The notes beneath the pieces are model-generated. The model was given only the letters and a program-made list of their open reading frames with translations, was not told the DNA's origin and did not search any database. A DNA stretch of 64,000 bases, taken from Posidoniimonas polymericola (GTDB lineage Bacteria > Planctomycetota > Planctomycetia > Pirellulales > Lacipirellulaceae). This document shows, one piece after another, positions 24,650 through 33,376 of the stretch. The position numbers and the translations under genes are program-made. The DNA is taken from positions 186,001 to 250,000 of the forward strand of contig NZ_SJPO01000007.1 in the NCBI RefSeq assembly GCF_007859935.1, given 5' to 3'. Positions within the stretch are counted from its first letter, which is position 1. Every line of letters starts with the position of its first letter.

Positions 24650-25345
24650 ATGCGTGCGGGCATTGGCGCTAGGGAGAGCAAGCTGAACTACTTTGCCCAC
24701 GCGTTGCCGCTCCTCCGCGACCCAGACCGCACCGAGTACGCGCTGGCCGGTATCGCCGTGCCCGACTGGCTGGGCGTCGCCGCGAAGCGGACCAAGTGCC
24801 GCACCCGCCACGCCGAGCCCTACCTGCAGCACGCCGACACCCGGCTGTCCGAGTTCGCCTGGGGCGTCGCCCGGCACCACGCCGACGACCAGTGGTTCCA
24901 CGAGTCGGCCGCCTTCGCGCAGCTCTCGCTCGACTTCGCCCGCCGGCTCCGCGAGGCCTTCGCCGACGCCGACGGCATGCGGCCCTGGTTCCTGGGGCAC
25001 ATCCTGGTCGAGCTGCTGCTCGACGCGTCGCTCATCGCCCGCGAGCCGTCGCTGCTGGACGAGTACTACGAGCAGGTCGCCACGGTCGACGCAGCGTTCG
25101 TCGAGCAGACGGTCGAGCAGATGACCGGCCGCCCCGCGGGTGACCTCGCCTGGTTCATCGGCAAGTACGTCGAGATCCGGTTCCTGGCCGACTACGCCGA
25201 CGACCACCGCCTGCTGCACCGGTTGAACCAGGTGATGAAACGGGTCACCCTGCCGGAGATCCCGCTCGAGTTTCTTGAACTTCTGCCCGGCATGCGGGAC
25301 GCGGTCGACGCCGCTACCGACGCGCTGACCTTGAGACCTGCGTAA
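24650..25345 (+). CDS. Conserved protein of unknown function (NYFAHALPLL type)
   Basis: A mostly helical cytoplasmic protein of about 220-231 residues. The start is uncertain. ATG at 24650 gives 231 residues, but similarity seems to begin at KLNYFAHALPLL, and a CTG at 24683 directly before NYFAHA has AGGGAG six bases upstream; the family would then begin (M)NYFAHA. The chain is rich in His and Asp (TRLSEFAWGVARHHADDQWFH, GHILVELLLDASL), a pattern seen in metal-dependent helical hydrolases such as ACP phosphodiesterase (which begins MNFLAH), but I cannot assign it. The three hairpins upstream argue against any start before 24600. Confidence 0.7.
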   Translation: MRAGIGARESKLNYFAHALPLLRDPDRTEYALAGIAVPDWLGVAAKRTKCRTRHAEPYLQHADTRLSEFAWGVARHHADDQWFHESAAFAQLSLDFARRLREAFADADGMRPWFLGHILVELLLDASLIAREPSLLDEYYEQVATVDAAFVEQTVEQMTGRPAGDLAWFIGKYVEIRFLADYADDHRLLHRLNQVMKRVTLPEIPLEFLELLPGMRDAVDAATDALTLRPA

Positions 25346-25484
25346 AGTGGGAGGCCGATCGCAGTGGCCCAGTGCCGTACGGCTTGCTTCGCCGGGCGTG
25401 ATCCGCGATAGTGACATCTGTACAGCACAGCCCGGTCGCCTGGCCAGGTTGTCGTCCACGAATCCGAAGAACGGAGTCCTTCGC

Positions 25485-27071
25485 ATGTCGCTCTTCCCCG
25501 ACCTCGACGACGACAACGACGACACCACGCTCGAGGACCACCCGCTCGAGTCGGCTTCGCTGATGCGGCTAGAGCTGCACGTCCGTGACCGCGAGACGCT
25601 CGACGCCCTGGCAGAGGTGCCCGAGGGCCGCCGCCGCAGCGAGTTCGCGCTGGACGCGCTGCGGATCGGCGTCCTGGCGCTGCGGCACGCCAACAGCCGG
25701 ATTGACGTCGACCTCGTGAAGAACGCCAGCGCCGAGCTGCTCGAGGGGCTGCAGAAGACGCTCTCCGAGCACGGCGACAAGACGCAGGAACGCACCGCCG
25801 TGGTGCTGAAGGAGTACTTCGACCCCTCCAGCGGCCGGCTGCCCGAGCGGCTGCAGCGGCTGGTGAGCGAGGACGGCGAGCTGGCCCGCTTTTTCGAGGT
25901 GCAGCTGCACGGCGAGGGCTCGCCGTTCGCCAAGCGGGTCGAGGCGATGGTCGGCCCACTGCTCAAGCAACTCGACCCGCAGCAGTCCGAGGGGCTGCTC
26001 GCGACGCTCCGCAGGACGGTCGATGCCGAGCTGACCAAGCAGCAAGAGCTGATGCGGCGGGAGTTCTCCCTCGACAACCACGACGGCGCCCTGTTCAAGC
26101 TGGTCCGTGAGCTGACCGGCCGCCACGGCGACCTCAGCAAGGACCTGCAGGGCAAGATCGACGAGGTGGTCAAGGAGTTCGACCTCAACCAGGAAGACTC
26201 CGCCCTCAACCGCCTGGTTGGCAACGTCGAGCGGGCGCAGCGGACCATTACCAGCGAGTTCTCGCTGGACAACGAGCAGTCGTCGCTGACCCGATTGAAG
26301 CGTGAGCTGCTCACGATCCTCGAGGCCCACGTCAAGACCAACGCCGACTTCCAGGAGGAGGTCAAGGTCACGCTCGCTCGCCTGGCCCAGAAACGCGACT
26401 CCGACGCCCGCTCGCCGGAGCACGGCAACCTGTTCGAAGAAGCGGTCGCCGAGTTCGTGATGGACTTCGGCCAGCGGAGCGGCAACCTGGCCGACCGCAC
26501 CGGCGCCACCACGGGGGCGGTCCGCAACTGCAAGGTCGGCGATGTCGTAATCGAGTTGGGCCCCGAGTCGCAGGGCGCCGGCAGCCGGATTGTCGTCGAG
26601 GCGAAGGGCGACAAGCGGTACTCGGTCGCCTCGGCCCGCGAGGAGCTCGAGACCGCCCGCCGCAACCGCTCTGCCGACTTCGGCGTGTTTGTGTTCTCGC
26701 CGGCGTCTGCCCAGGCGCTGACGCGGCCGCTGATCCGCTTCCGCAACGACGTGCTGGTCGCGTGGGACCCGGAGGATCCGACCACTGACGCCTACCTGGC
26801 CGCGGCGCTCGAGATCGCCAAGGCGTGCGCCGTCGAGTTCCACCGCGGCGCCGACACCCAAGAGGCCGACTGGCCCACCATCGACAAGGCGATCAACAGC
26901 ATCGAGAAGAGCGCCCAGAACCTGGACAAGATCCGCAAGCCGGCCGAGACCATCAAGTCGTCCAGCGAGACGATCCTCGACCGCGTGCGGATCGAGCAGG
27001 CGAGCTTCGAGCGGCAGCTGACGCAGCTGCGGGAGAAGCTCGCGGCGCTGCGGACCTCGGGTGAGGGGTAG
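25485..27071 (+). CDS. Coiled-coil protein with a PD-(D/E)XK nuclease-like C-terminal core
   Basis: A 528-residue soluble protein. The first 300 residues are charged and helical, with spaced FSLDN repeats (REFSLDNHDGALFKLV, SEFSLDNEQSSLTRLK) and a related FDLNQEDSALNRLV, suggesting three degenerate repeats of about 45 residues. A compact domain follows: Glu318/Glu319 in GNLFEEAV, Asp353 in KVGDVVIEL, then Glu372 and Lys374 in IVVEAKGDKRY. The spacing of E, D and ExK fits a PD-(D/E)XK restriction-endonuclease-like core. The tail is again coiled coil. No methylase, helicase or toxin-antitoxin partner is adjacent. Nuclease activity is inferred, not shown. The start at 25485 was chosen because the frame upstream runs into the preceding intergenic sequence. 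Confidence 0.65.
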   Translation: MSLFPDLDDDNDDTTLEDHPLESASLMRLELHVRDRETLDALAEVPEGRRRSEFALDALRIGVLALRHANSRIDVDLVKNASAELLEGLQKTLSEHGDKTQERTAVVLKEYFDPSSGRLPERLQRLVSEDGELARFFEVQLHGEGSPFAKRVEAMVGPLLKQLDPQQSEGLLATLRRTVDAELTKQQELMRREFSLDNHDGALFKLVRELTGRHGDLSKDLQGKIDEVVKEFDLNQEDSALNRLVGNVERAQRTITSEFSLDNEQSSLTRLKRELLTILEAHVKTNADFQEEVKVTLARLAQKRDSDARSPEHGNLFEEAVAEFVMDFGQRSGNLADRTGATTGAVRNCKVGDVVIELGPESQGAGSRIVVEAKGDKRYSVASAREELETARRNRSADFGVFVFSPASAQALTRPLIRFRNDVLVAWDPEDPTTDAYLAAALEIAKACAVEFHRGADTQEADWPTIDKAINSIEKSAQNLDKIRKPAETIKSSSETILDRVRIEQASFERQLTQLREKLAALRTSGEG

Positions 27072-27090
27072 TCTCGGGCTTCTAACTGAG

Positions 27091-27170
27091 GTTGGCCGTT
27101 GGCCAACGACACGCGGCAAGAACTTGGCCGAAGGCCATGATCAACGTAGCCTGGGGCATCGCCCTAGGCT
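27091..27170. repeat. Three tandem short hairpins between convergent genes
   Basis: GTTGGCC/GGCCAAC (27091-27097 with 27101-27107, loop 3), TGGCC/GGCCA (27125-27129 with 27133-27137, loop 3) and a 10-bp stem with one G-U pair (27148-27157 with 27161-27170, loop 3). They fill the gap between two convergent genes and probably end both transcripts. Confidence 0.7.
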
Positions 27171-27172
27171 GA

Positions 27173-27445
27173 CTAGATCCCCAACTGCGCCAGTGCGTCG
27201 GCGATCCGCCCAATCATCGCCGAGATCTGCGGGTGCTCGACCTCGAACTCGGTGACCATGCCGTTGAGTCCCTCGCGGCCGGCGGCGGCGTCCTCGTCGG
27301 TGGTCGGCTGGTCGGGGTCGGTGACCCGCTGGATGTCGGCGGCCACCCGGGCGAACGCCTCGCGGGTCGACGCGTTGATGCTGTCGTCCTGGGCGAGTTC
27401 GGCTTGCAGCTTGTTGAGCGTGGCGACGAGTTCGTCGTGGGTCAT
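27173..27445 (-). CDS. DUF4404 family protein
   Basis: A 90-residue acidic, helical cytoplasmic protein starting MTHDELVATLNKLQAEL and ending VEHPQISAMIGRIADALAQLGI, the pattern of the DUF4404 family. The function of the family is unknown. The start at 27445 matches the family length; the frame extends upstream without similarity. It is convergent with the coiled-coil protein gene, with only the hairpin cluster between. Confidence 0.85.
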   Translation of the reverse strand: MTHDELVATLNKLQAELAQDDSINASTREAFARVAADIQRVTDPDQPTTDEDAAAGREGLNGMVTEFEVEHPQISAMIGRIADALAQLGI

Positions 27446-27622
27446 GTAGTTGGGCCTGTGGTCAGTTGTCGGCGGGCTGCAGTCTATTGTACCGTCGGTT
27501 CTGAGAACCATGAAATACAAGGGGGCGACCTCTCACGGAGCGGCCCGTCTGCTGAGGCGGCGGCCCGTCGTATCCCCGGCTCTCCGAGGGAGGTTTTGCC
27601 GTATCGGAGAGACGGAGTTACG

Positions 27623-28438
27623 CTAGCCAGCCGCGACCGGCGGCGACCAGCTGATCTCCTCGAACGCCTGCTCGACGGTTCCCGCGTCGACCGAATCGGC
27701 TCCGGCGCCCGCGCCCGCCAGCAGGGCAAAGTCGGCCAGCCGGACCACGTGGCGGGGCACGCCTGTGGTGAGCTCGAACAGCCGCAGGATCGCCTCGTCG
27801 TCGAAGATGGGCGTCAGTCGGCCGGCCTCGAAGAGGGCGTTCTGCAGGTAGCCGGTCGTGTCGTCCAGGGTCCAGGGGTAGAGGTCGATCCGCAGGTCGA
27901 TGGCGTGCAGCACGGCGTCGTCCAGGTAGGAGAGCCGGGCCGGGTCGGTCGCCAGGATCACGGTCCAGCGAGAGTCGGGGGCCGGGTCGATCCGCAGCAG
28001 CCGCACGAGCTGCCGCATCAGGTCGGCGCCGAGCTGCTCGACGTCGTCCACCATCAGCACGGCGTCGCGGCCCTGCCACTTGAGGTGCTGGGCCCGGTCG
28101 GACAGCCGTCGCCACAGCCGGCCCTCGTCGTCGGTCGGGTCGGGCTCGGCCTGGATGCCCTCGGCCACCTGCCACAGCAGCTCCCGCCGCGACAGCCCGA
28201 ACGCGTCGACGACGCACGCCGCCGCGCCCGACTGCTGCAGCCGACGCTGCATCACCGCCAGGGCCACCGACTTGCCAGCGCCACGCTCGCCTAGCAGCAC
28301 GCCGACGCGGCGACGCTCGGCGATCAGGTACTCGATCCGGGCGGTCGATTCACGCAGTGCTTCGGACGGGTAGGCCCGCTCGGCGTCGATCGTAGTGCGG
28401 AACGGAGAGTAGTCGAGGCGCCAGTGCTGGAGGTACAT
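27623..28438 (-). CDS. ExeA-like AAA ATPase
   Basis: A 271-residue P-loop ATPase of the ExeA/GspA-type AAA_22 group. The N-terminus HWRLDYSPFRTT is typical, the Walker A is GERGAGKS near residue 50 and the Walker B is VLMVDDVE near 125. Sensor-like ILATDP follows. The C-terminus lacks the membrane segment and peptidoglycan-binding domain of full ExeA, and no other secretion gene is nearby, so it is a stand-alone ATPase. Planctomycetes carry several such copies. The start at 28438 gives the family N-terminus MYLQHWRL. Confidence 0.82.
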   Translation of the reverse strand: MYLQHWRLDYSPFRTTIDAERAYPSEALRESTARIEYLIAERRRVGVLLGERGAGKSVALAVMQRRLQQSGAAACVVDAFGLSRRELLWQVAEGIQAEPDPTDDEGRLWRRLSDRAQHLKWQGRDAVLMVDDVEQLGADLMRQLVRLLRIDPAPDSRWTVILATDPARLSYLDDAVLHAIDLRIDLYPWTLDDTTGYLQNALFEAGRLTPIFDDEAILRLFELTTGVPRHVVRLADFALLAGAGAGADSVDAGTVEQAFEEISWSPPVAAG

Positions 28439-28669
28439 ACTCTTCTCTGTTGACGAACAATGATTGATGATTGCGCGGCAATTGGGCCTCTGATGCGACG
28501 CCCCTGAGCACGGAAACCGGCCTCCCGCTCGTCGGGCTAGGTGCATCGTTCACGCAGGGCGCAAAAAAAGGCCGGCGCCTGCGCGCGGTCGCGGCTGTTC
28601 GTCATAATCGGCGCCAACGGCGTTGCGACTCAACGTCAAACTCCCCCTCTCTCGACCCCGGCTGCTAGC

Positions 28670-29359
28670 GTGAGCGACCGATTCTTTTGCGAAGAGCCTG
28701 TTACCGGCGATTCCGCCTTGCTGAGTGGGGCCGAGGCCCACCACCTGCTGCACGTCATGCGGGCCAAGGCAGGTGACGCTATCACTCTGTTCGACGGCTC
28801 TGGCGCGGAATTCGACGCCGAAGTCGCTACGGCTAGCCGCTCGTCGGTTGAGGCGCGTGTGCTAGCGCGTCGCGAGGTCGACCGGGAGCGGCCCCGGCCG
28901 CTCGTGCTGGCGGTGGCCCTGCCGAAGGGGGATCGCCAGAAGGTGCTGGTCGAGAAGCTCACGGAGCTGGGCGTCTCGCGGCTGATCCCGCTGGTCACCG
29001 AGCGGACGGTCGCCAAGCTGTCGGGCGGGGCGCTCGACAAGCTTCGTCGGGGCGTGATCGAGGCCTCCAAGCAGTGCGGTCGCAATGTGCTGATGACGAT
29101 CGACGAGCCAATGTCTTTCGCCGACGCGATCGGCGCCGCCCCCGAAAACGCCAACCGGCTGGTCGCGCACCCCGGCGAAGCAGAAGCTGACGCCGGCCCC
29201 GACGCCGCGGAGTTGTGGCGTCTGGTGGGGCCCGAAGGGGGCTTCACCGACGCCGAGGTAGCGGCCGCCGAAGCCGCGGGCTGGTCGCGTGCGTCGCTCG
29301 GGCGGGCGATCCTGCGGACCGAAACGGCGGCCATCGCGCTGGCTGCCCGCGAGCCGTAA
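28670..29359 (+). CDS. rsmE: RsmE, 16S rRNA (uracil1498-N3)-methyltransferase
   Basis: A 229-residue SPOUT-class methyltransferase that modifies U1498 of 16S rRNA using S-adenosylmethionine. Family marks are an N-terminal PUA-like domain (EEPVTG, HHLLHVMRAKAGD), then QKVLVEKLTELGVSRLIPL, and the knot motifs WRLVGPEGGFTDAE and LGRAILRTETAAI at the C-terminus. The start is GTG at 28670, because MSDRFFCEEP matches the family start. Slightly short compared with the usual 240-250 residues. Confidence 0.93.
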   Translation: MSDRFFCEEPVTGDSALLSGAEAHHLLHVMRAKAGDAITLFDGSGAEFDAEVATASRSSVEARVLARREVDRERPRPLVLAVALPKGDRQKVLVEKLTELGVSRLIPLVTERTVAKLSGGALDKLRRGVIEASKQCGRNVLMTIDEPMSFADAIGAAPENANRLVAHPGEAEADAGPDAAELWRLVGPEGGFTDAEVAAAEAAGWSRASLGRAILRTETAAIALAAREP

Positions 29360-29400
29360 ATGCTGCGTCCCGGCAATATTAGGTGGAGTTGTGTTCCGCT

Positions 29401-31182
29401 CTAAACAACACCGTTTCCGGCCGGGTTGGCGGGCGGATCGTGCGGCGGGAGGTTGTCGTACCAGGTGAACTTCAGGAGCCCAACGCAGACGGCGGCCATC
29501 GCGCCGCAGGCTAGCGCCCGCGGATAGGCGTGCCCGACTAGGTACATTGGCGCGAGGTACGCCGATCCAATCGCGCCAATGCCGAGCAAGACGTTGAGCG
29601 TCGCCAGCAGGACGCTCTCGGAACGGGGCGGGGCGGCGCCCGACGCAGCGCACTCGCGGCGGATCGGGCCCCAGAACCCGAAGGGGCGGATGTTCTCAAA
29701 GAACTGGATTAGCACGGCGCGGTCGGTGGGCGAGGTCGCCAGGGTGCCCCCGATGGTCCCCACCAGCGAGACCAGGCTCACCACCGCGAACGACGCGTAC
29801 AGCGGCGCCAGCGCGTCGAAGAACGGGGTCGCCAGCGAGGCGGCCAGCCCGGCGAGCGTGCCGATGGCGTAGCCGTAGCCGTTGAGCCGCCACCAGTACC
29901 ACCGCAGGACGTTGGGAACCATGAACGCAGCGCCGAGCGCGCCCATGATCCAGTCGTACACGGCTCGGATAGAGTCCGCGTACAGTCCTACGATCGAACC
30001 CAGCACGACCAGCCCCACCGTCGAGGCGTAACTGAGCCGCATCAGCCATCGTTCGTCGGCGTGGGGATCGATCAGCGGTTGGTAGAGGTCCTTGACCACG
30101 TAAGACGCGCCGCTGTTCACCGTCGAACTGAAGGTCGACATGAACGCCGCCAGCAGCCCCGCGATAACCACGCCCCGCACCCCAACCGGCAGGTGCTCCT
30201 GCAGCACCAGCGGCATCACCTGCTCCGGGTCTTGGATGTTCTGGAAGCCGACCATCGCCAGCACGGCGATGCCCATCGCCATCCCCCACCGCAGCACCAG
30301 GAAGCAGCTCCAGGCGGCGCCGACCTTCGACGCGTCACGCGAGTCGCGGGCGGCGAGGAAGCGTTGGAAGTCGTAGAGCTGGGCCGGGCCACCCAGGTTG
30401 AGCAGCACGCCCTTAACGAGCCACGCGACCAGCATCAGGCCGAACAGCTCGTAGACCTCGTAACCGGTGCCCTGCACGCGGCTCATCTGTTCCGCGTCGA
30501 GGCGCCAGGGCGGAGTCAGCGACGCCCAGTCGCCCGGCATCGACTGCGCGACCTGCTCGGCCGAGACGTGTGTGAATGCGATCGCCATGATCACGATGCT
30601 CGCTAGTCCGAGAATGATGGTCTGCAGAACATCGGTCACCACGACGCTGTAGAGTCCGCCTAGCAGCACGTAGGTGGTGGTGATCGCAAAGATGCCGACG
30701 GCACAGTAGGCCGGGGGAAGGTCGACGTAGATGCTGGCGAATTTGCCGATGCCCTGGAACGCGTAGCCTACAAAGCCAACCGTAGTCACCACGGCAATCA
30801 GCGCGTAGGCGGTGCGGGCGTAGAGCCCCTCCCGGCCCGGCCCGAAGCGAGTGACCATCCACTCGGCGCCTGTCATTACGCCCGATCGGCGGATCCACTT
30901 GCCCATGTACGCCATGAAGAAGGCGCCCATCAGGAAGCCCCACATCCAGTGGTTCCACATCGACTTGACGCCGAACAGCGTGATCAGGGCCACGATCCAC
31001 ATCGTGCCGGTGATGTCGAAGTTCGACACCGACCCCGACATGGCCAGCGCCAGCCAATGGATCTGCTTGCCGCCTAGGAAGTAGTGCTCCAGGCTCTTGG
31101 ACGCCTTGCGCTGGTACCAGAAGCCGAGTCCGATCATCGCGAGGAAGTAGAGTACGACTACGGTCGTGTCGATCGCGTTCAT
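29401..31182 (-). CDS. Sodium:solute symporter (SSS family), last gene of the esterase/glycosidase operon
   Basis: A 593-residue inner-membrane transporter with about 13-15 transmembrane helices. The first helix, DTTVVVLYFLAMIGLGFWYQ, the YFLGGKQIHW loop and the SVSNFDITGTMWIV segment are typical of the SSS family, which couples sugar or organic solute uptake to sodium. It closes a - strand run (esterase, DUF4185, six-hairpin glycosidase, transporter), so it probably imports the released sugar. A paralogue with the same N-terminal layout lies at 52348. Confidence 0.92.
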   Translation of the reverse strand: MNAIDTTVVVLYFLAMIGLGFWYQRKASKSLEHYFLGGKQIHWLALAMSGSVSNFDITGTMWIVALITLFGVKSMWNHWMWGFLMGAFFMAYMGKWIRRSGVMTGAEWMVTRFGPGREGLYARTAYALIAVVTTVGFVGYAFQGIGKFASIYVDLPPAYCAVGIFAITTTYVLLGGLYSVVVTDVLQTIILGLASIVIMAIAFTHVSAEQVAQSMPGDWASLTPPWRLDAEQMSRVQGTGYEVYELFGLMLVAWLVKGVLLNLGGPAQLYDFQRFLAARDSRDASKVGAAWSCFLVLRWGMAMGIAVLAMVGFQNIQDPEQVMPLVLQEHLPVGVRGVVIAGLLAAFMSTFSSTVNSGASYVVKDLYQPLIDPHADERWLMRLSYASTVGLVVLGSIVGLYADSIRAVYDWIMGALGAAFMVPNVLRWYWWRLNGYGYAIGTLAGLAASLATPFFDALAPLYASFAVVSLVSLVGTIGGTLATSPTDRAVLIQFFENIRPFGFWGPIRRECAASGAAPPRSESVLLATLNVLLGIGAIGSAYLAPMYLVGHAYPRALACGAMAAVCVGLLKFTWYDNLPPHDPPANPAGNGVV

Positions 31183-31244
31183 GCAGGTCTCGGAGAAGAG
31201 GACGCCACGGCAGGCTGGAGGGGTCGAAAGCGGGTCGAGGATCG

Positions 31245-33353
31245 CTAGTCGGCCGGCAGCGTCCGCACGCCGCTGGCGTCGCTGACGAGGTCAACGCTGC
31301 GGCCGTGGAAGCCGACGTTGTAGAGCCGCCCGTTGAAACCACGCGGCTGCTGCGGCGCAAGCAGCTGCAGGTCTCGTCCAAGTTCCGGGGTGTAGCCGAA
31401 CAACGACTCGATCACCCACTCGGCGAAGGCGCCGCCGCCGACGCACTCCCGCAGGCACCACCCGCGGGCCGCGATGCGCAGGGGGGCGTCGGGCTGGTTG
31501 CGGTCGGGCCCGTAGAACTCGTGGGCCTGGCCGTAGACGCCCTCGTTGAGCACGGTGGAGGTGCTTCGTATGAACGAGACCGCCTCATCCCAGGCGCCCA
31601 GCCGGCACATCGTGTTGGCGGTCAGCGCCGGCCAGGCGTCGAAGGCGCCCATGGGGCCGTGGTCAGGTCGGTCAGAGATCTGGGCGGCCTCGTCACGCTG
31701 CGACATAGCGCGCATCCAGTGATGGGCTAGCAATTCCCGCTCGACAAAATCGACCATCTCGCGTTTGGTTTGCGGGGGCAGGTCGTCGGTCATGAATCGG
31801 CCGACGCAGACAAAGTCGTAGCAGTGCCGGAGTTCAACCCGCTCGCCATCGCGGTGCAGAGCGTGCCAGACGCCGTCGCCCGGTTTGTAGAGGTCGTTGA
31901 CCGCGGCCGCCACCTCGTCGGCCCAGCCACGCAGCTGGCTGGCTCGCTCGTGCTGGCCCGACTGTTCTCGGTAGTCGGCGACCACGCGCATCATCCACAC
32001 GTTCGCCGCGTTGAACGAGGGGACGCGGTGGATGTACCGCGGAGCGCACTCCAGCAGGTTCTCGTTCTCGCCGTAGTCCGCTAGGGCGACGCTCGGGTCC
32101 CGCCGCAGCTTGCGCCATCCGATGGCAAGCTTCTCGAGGTGATCGATCACTGTGCGGTCGGCGACCTGCTCGTGCAGAAACTCTTCGTCGCCGGTGACGG
32201 CAAGGTAGCTGTTGGCTAGGCGGAACATGGTCATATCGTTCGCCGCGTACCAGCCGGGGCCCTGCTTGCCGGTGTCCATGTTGTAGACAAAGCCGCCGTG
32301 CGGGTCGGCTTCCAGGAACAGTTTGAGCTGCTCCTTCATCGCCGCCGGCTCGAGCAGGGCGAAGAGCTTCGACCACATCGAGGTGTCCCAGTAGAACACA
32401 AAGCCCCGCTCACGCTCGCCGCTGGTGATGAACACGCGGTCGCTCATCGCCAGGTTGGTGCGGTGCAGCACCAGCAGGGTCAGCACGCTGCGGTAGTAGA
32501 TCTGACGGATTGCCGGGTCGTCGGTCACGAGCAGTGGGGCGTGCCCCGAGAAGTGAGTGTTGCCCGGCGTGAACGCCTGCAGCCATCGCTCGGCCCAGCG
32601 CCGCTGTACCGCGTCCCAAAAGCCCGCGAAGTCGTTGGCCCACTCACTGGCTCGCGTCGAGTCGGCAGCGGAATCTAGTGGTGAGTGAGCCATGACCAGC
32701 TCTAGGGTGCGGGCCTCGCCCGCCGCCAGCTCTACCCGCCACGCGGCGGCGGTGGTGGCGTCCGTGACTGTGAGCCGGTCGGGAGCTCGTGCGAAGCGGT
32801 GTTCGACCCGCATCCGCGGCTCCGAAGACTGGTAAACGATCGGTTGGCCTGCTCCCACGGCCGCCCCGGGCGCGGTGATCTCGACGCTCAGCTCTGTCGT
32901 CCTTTGACCGGGATTCGCCAGTCTAACGCGGTACAGGATGCCGGGCGCCTCGAATACGAGGCGGACCGTCGTTTCGATCTCGACGCCGTCTATCACTGCC
33001 CGGCGGACGGCCTGGTGAGGAAACCAGCGGCACGACTGGGCCGGCCGGGCCTTGCCGTTTATCCTCAGCTCGACCCGCGGCAGCGTGTCGTACTCGAGCC
33101 GGTGGCTCACCAGCTTTGCAGCGAACAGCCGGCCGCCCGGGTTGTAGTTCACCCCCAGCAAGGTTGGCTCGCAGGCGGCCATCTCGTGGAAGTTGTGCAG
33201 CGACGGCATGTGCACGACCTCGGCTGGGTCGAGCCACTCGGAGCCGAGTTCATCAAGCGAGGGGATCACGTCCTCGGGGGCCGGCCCAGCCAAGCAGGAG
33301 GGCGCCACCCACAGGGCGAACATGACCGCTGGCAGCAGGGGGGTGATTCTCAT
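31245..33353 (-). CDS. Secreted six-hairpin glycosidase-like protein
   Basis: A 702-residue protein with a signal peptide (cleavage after CLAGP, about residue 23), an N-terminal beta-sandwich (about 30-230) and an (alpha/alpha)6 barrel (about 260-620). Barrel landmarks are FVFYWDTSMWSKLFALL near 318, YNMDTGKQGPGWYAANDMTMF near 355 and DYGENENLLECAPRYIHRVPSFNAANVWM near 420, with acidic residues placed as in clan GH-G/GH63-like enzymes. It ends in a small beta domain. The glycosidase family and substrate are not certain. It lies 62 bp upstream of the symporter and 23 bp downstream of DUF4185, clearly in one operon. Confidence 0.72.
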   Translation of the reverse strand: MRITPLLPAVMFALWVAPSCLAGPAPEDVIPSLDELGSEWLDPAEVVHMPSLHNFHEMAACEPTLLGVNYNPGGRLFAAKLVSHRLEYDTLPRVELRINGKARPAQSCRWFPHQAVRRAVIDGVEIETTVRLVFEAPGILYRVRLANPGQRTTELSVEITAPGAAVGAGQPIVYQSSEPRMRVEHRFARAPDRLTVTDATTAAAWRVELAAGEARTLELVMAHSPLDSAADSTRASEWANDFAGFWDAVQRRWAERWLQAFTPGNTHFSGHAPLLVTDDPAIRQIYYRSVLTLLVLHRTNLAMSDRVFITSGERERGFVFYWDTSMWSKLFALLEPAAMKEQLKLFLEADPHGGFVYNMDTGKQGPGWYAANDMTMFRLANSYLAVTGDEEFLHEQVADRTVIDHLEKLAIGWRKLRRDPSVALADYGENENLLECAPRYIHRVPSFNAANVWMMRVVADYREQSGQHERASQLRGWADEVAAAVNDLYKPGDGVWHALHRDGERVELRHCYDFVCVGRFMTDDLPPQTKREMVDFVERELLAHHWMRAMSQRDEAAQISDRPDHGPMGAFDAWPALTANTMCRLGAWDEAVSFIRSTSTVLNEGVYGQAHEFYGPDRNQPDAPLRIAARGWCLRECVGGGAFAEWVIESLFGYTPELGRDLQLLAPQQPRGFNGRLYNVGFHGRSVDLVSDASGVRTLPAD

Positions 33354-33376
33354 GGTCAGGCGCCGCGGGGCGTTGG

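Noticed and set aside
24605-26785. A 726-codon - strand frame over the conserved unknown protein and the PD-(D/E)XK-like protein
   Set aside because: Ser/Arg-rich low-complexity antisense frame; the + strand genes have family or motif support.
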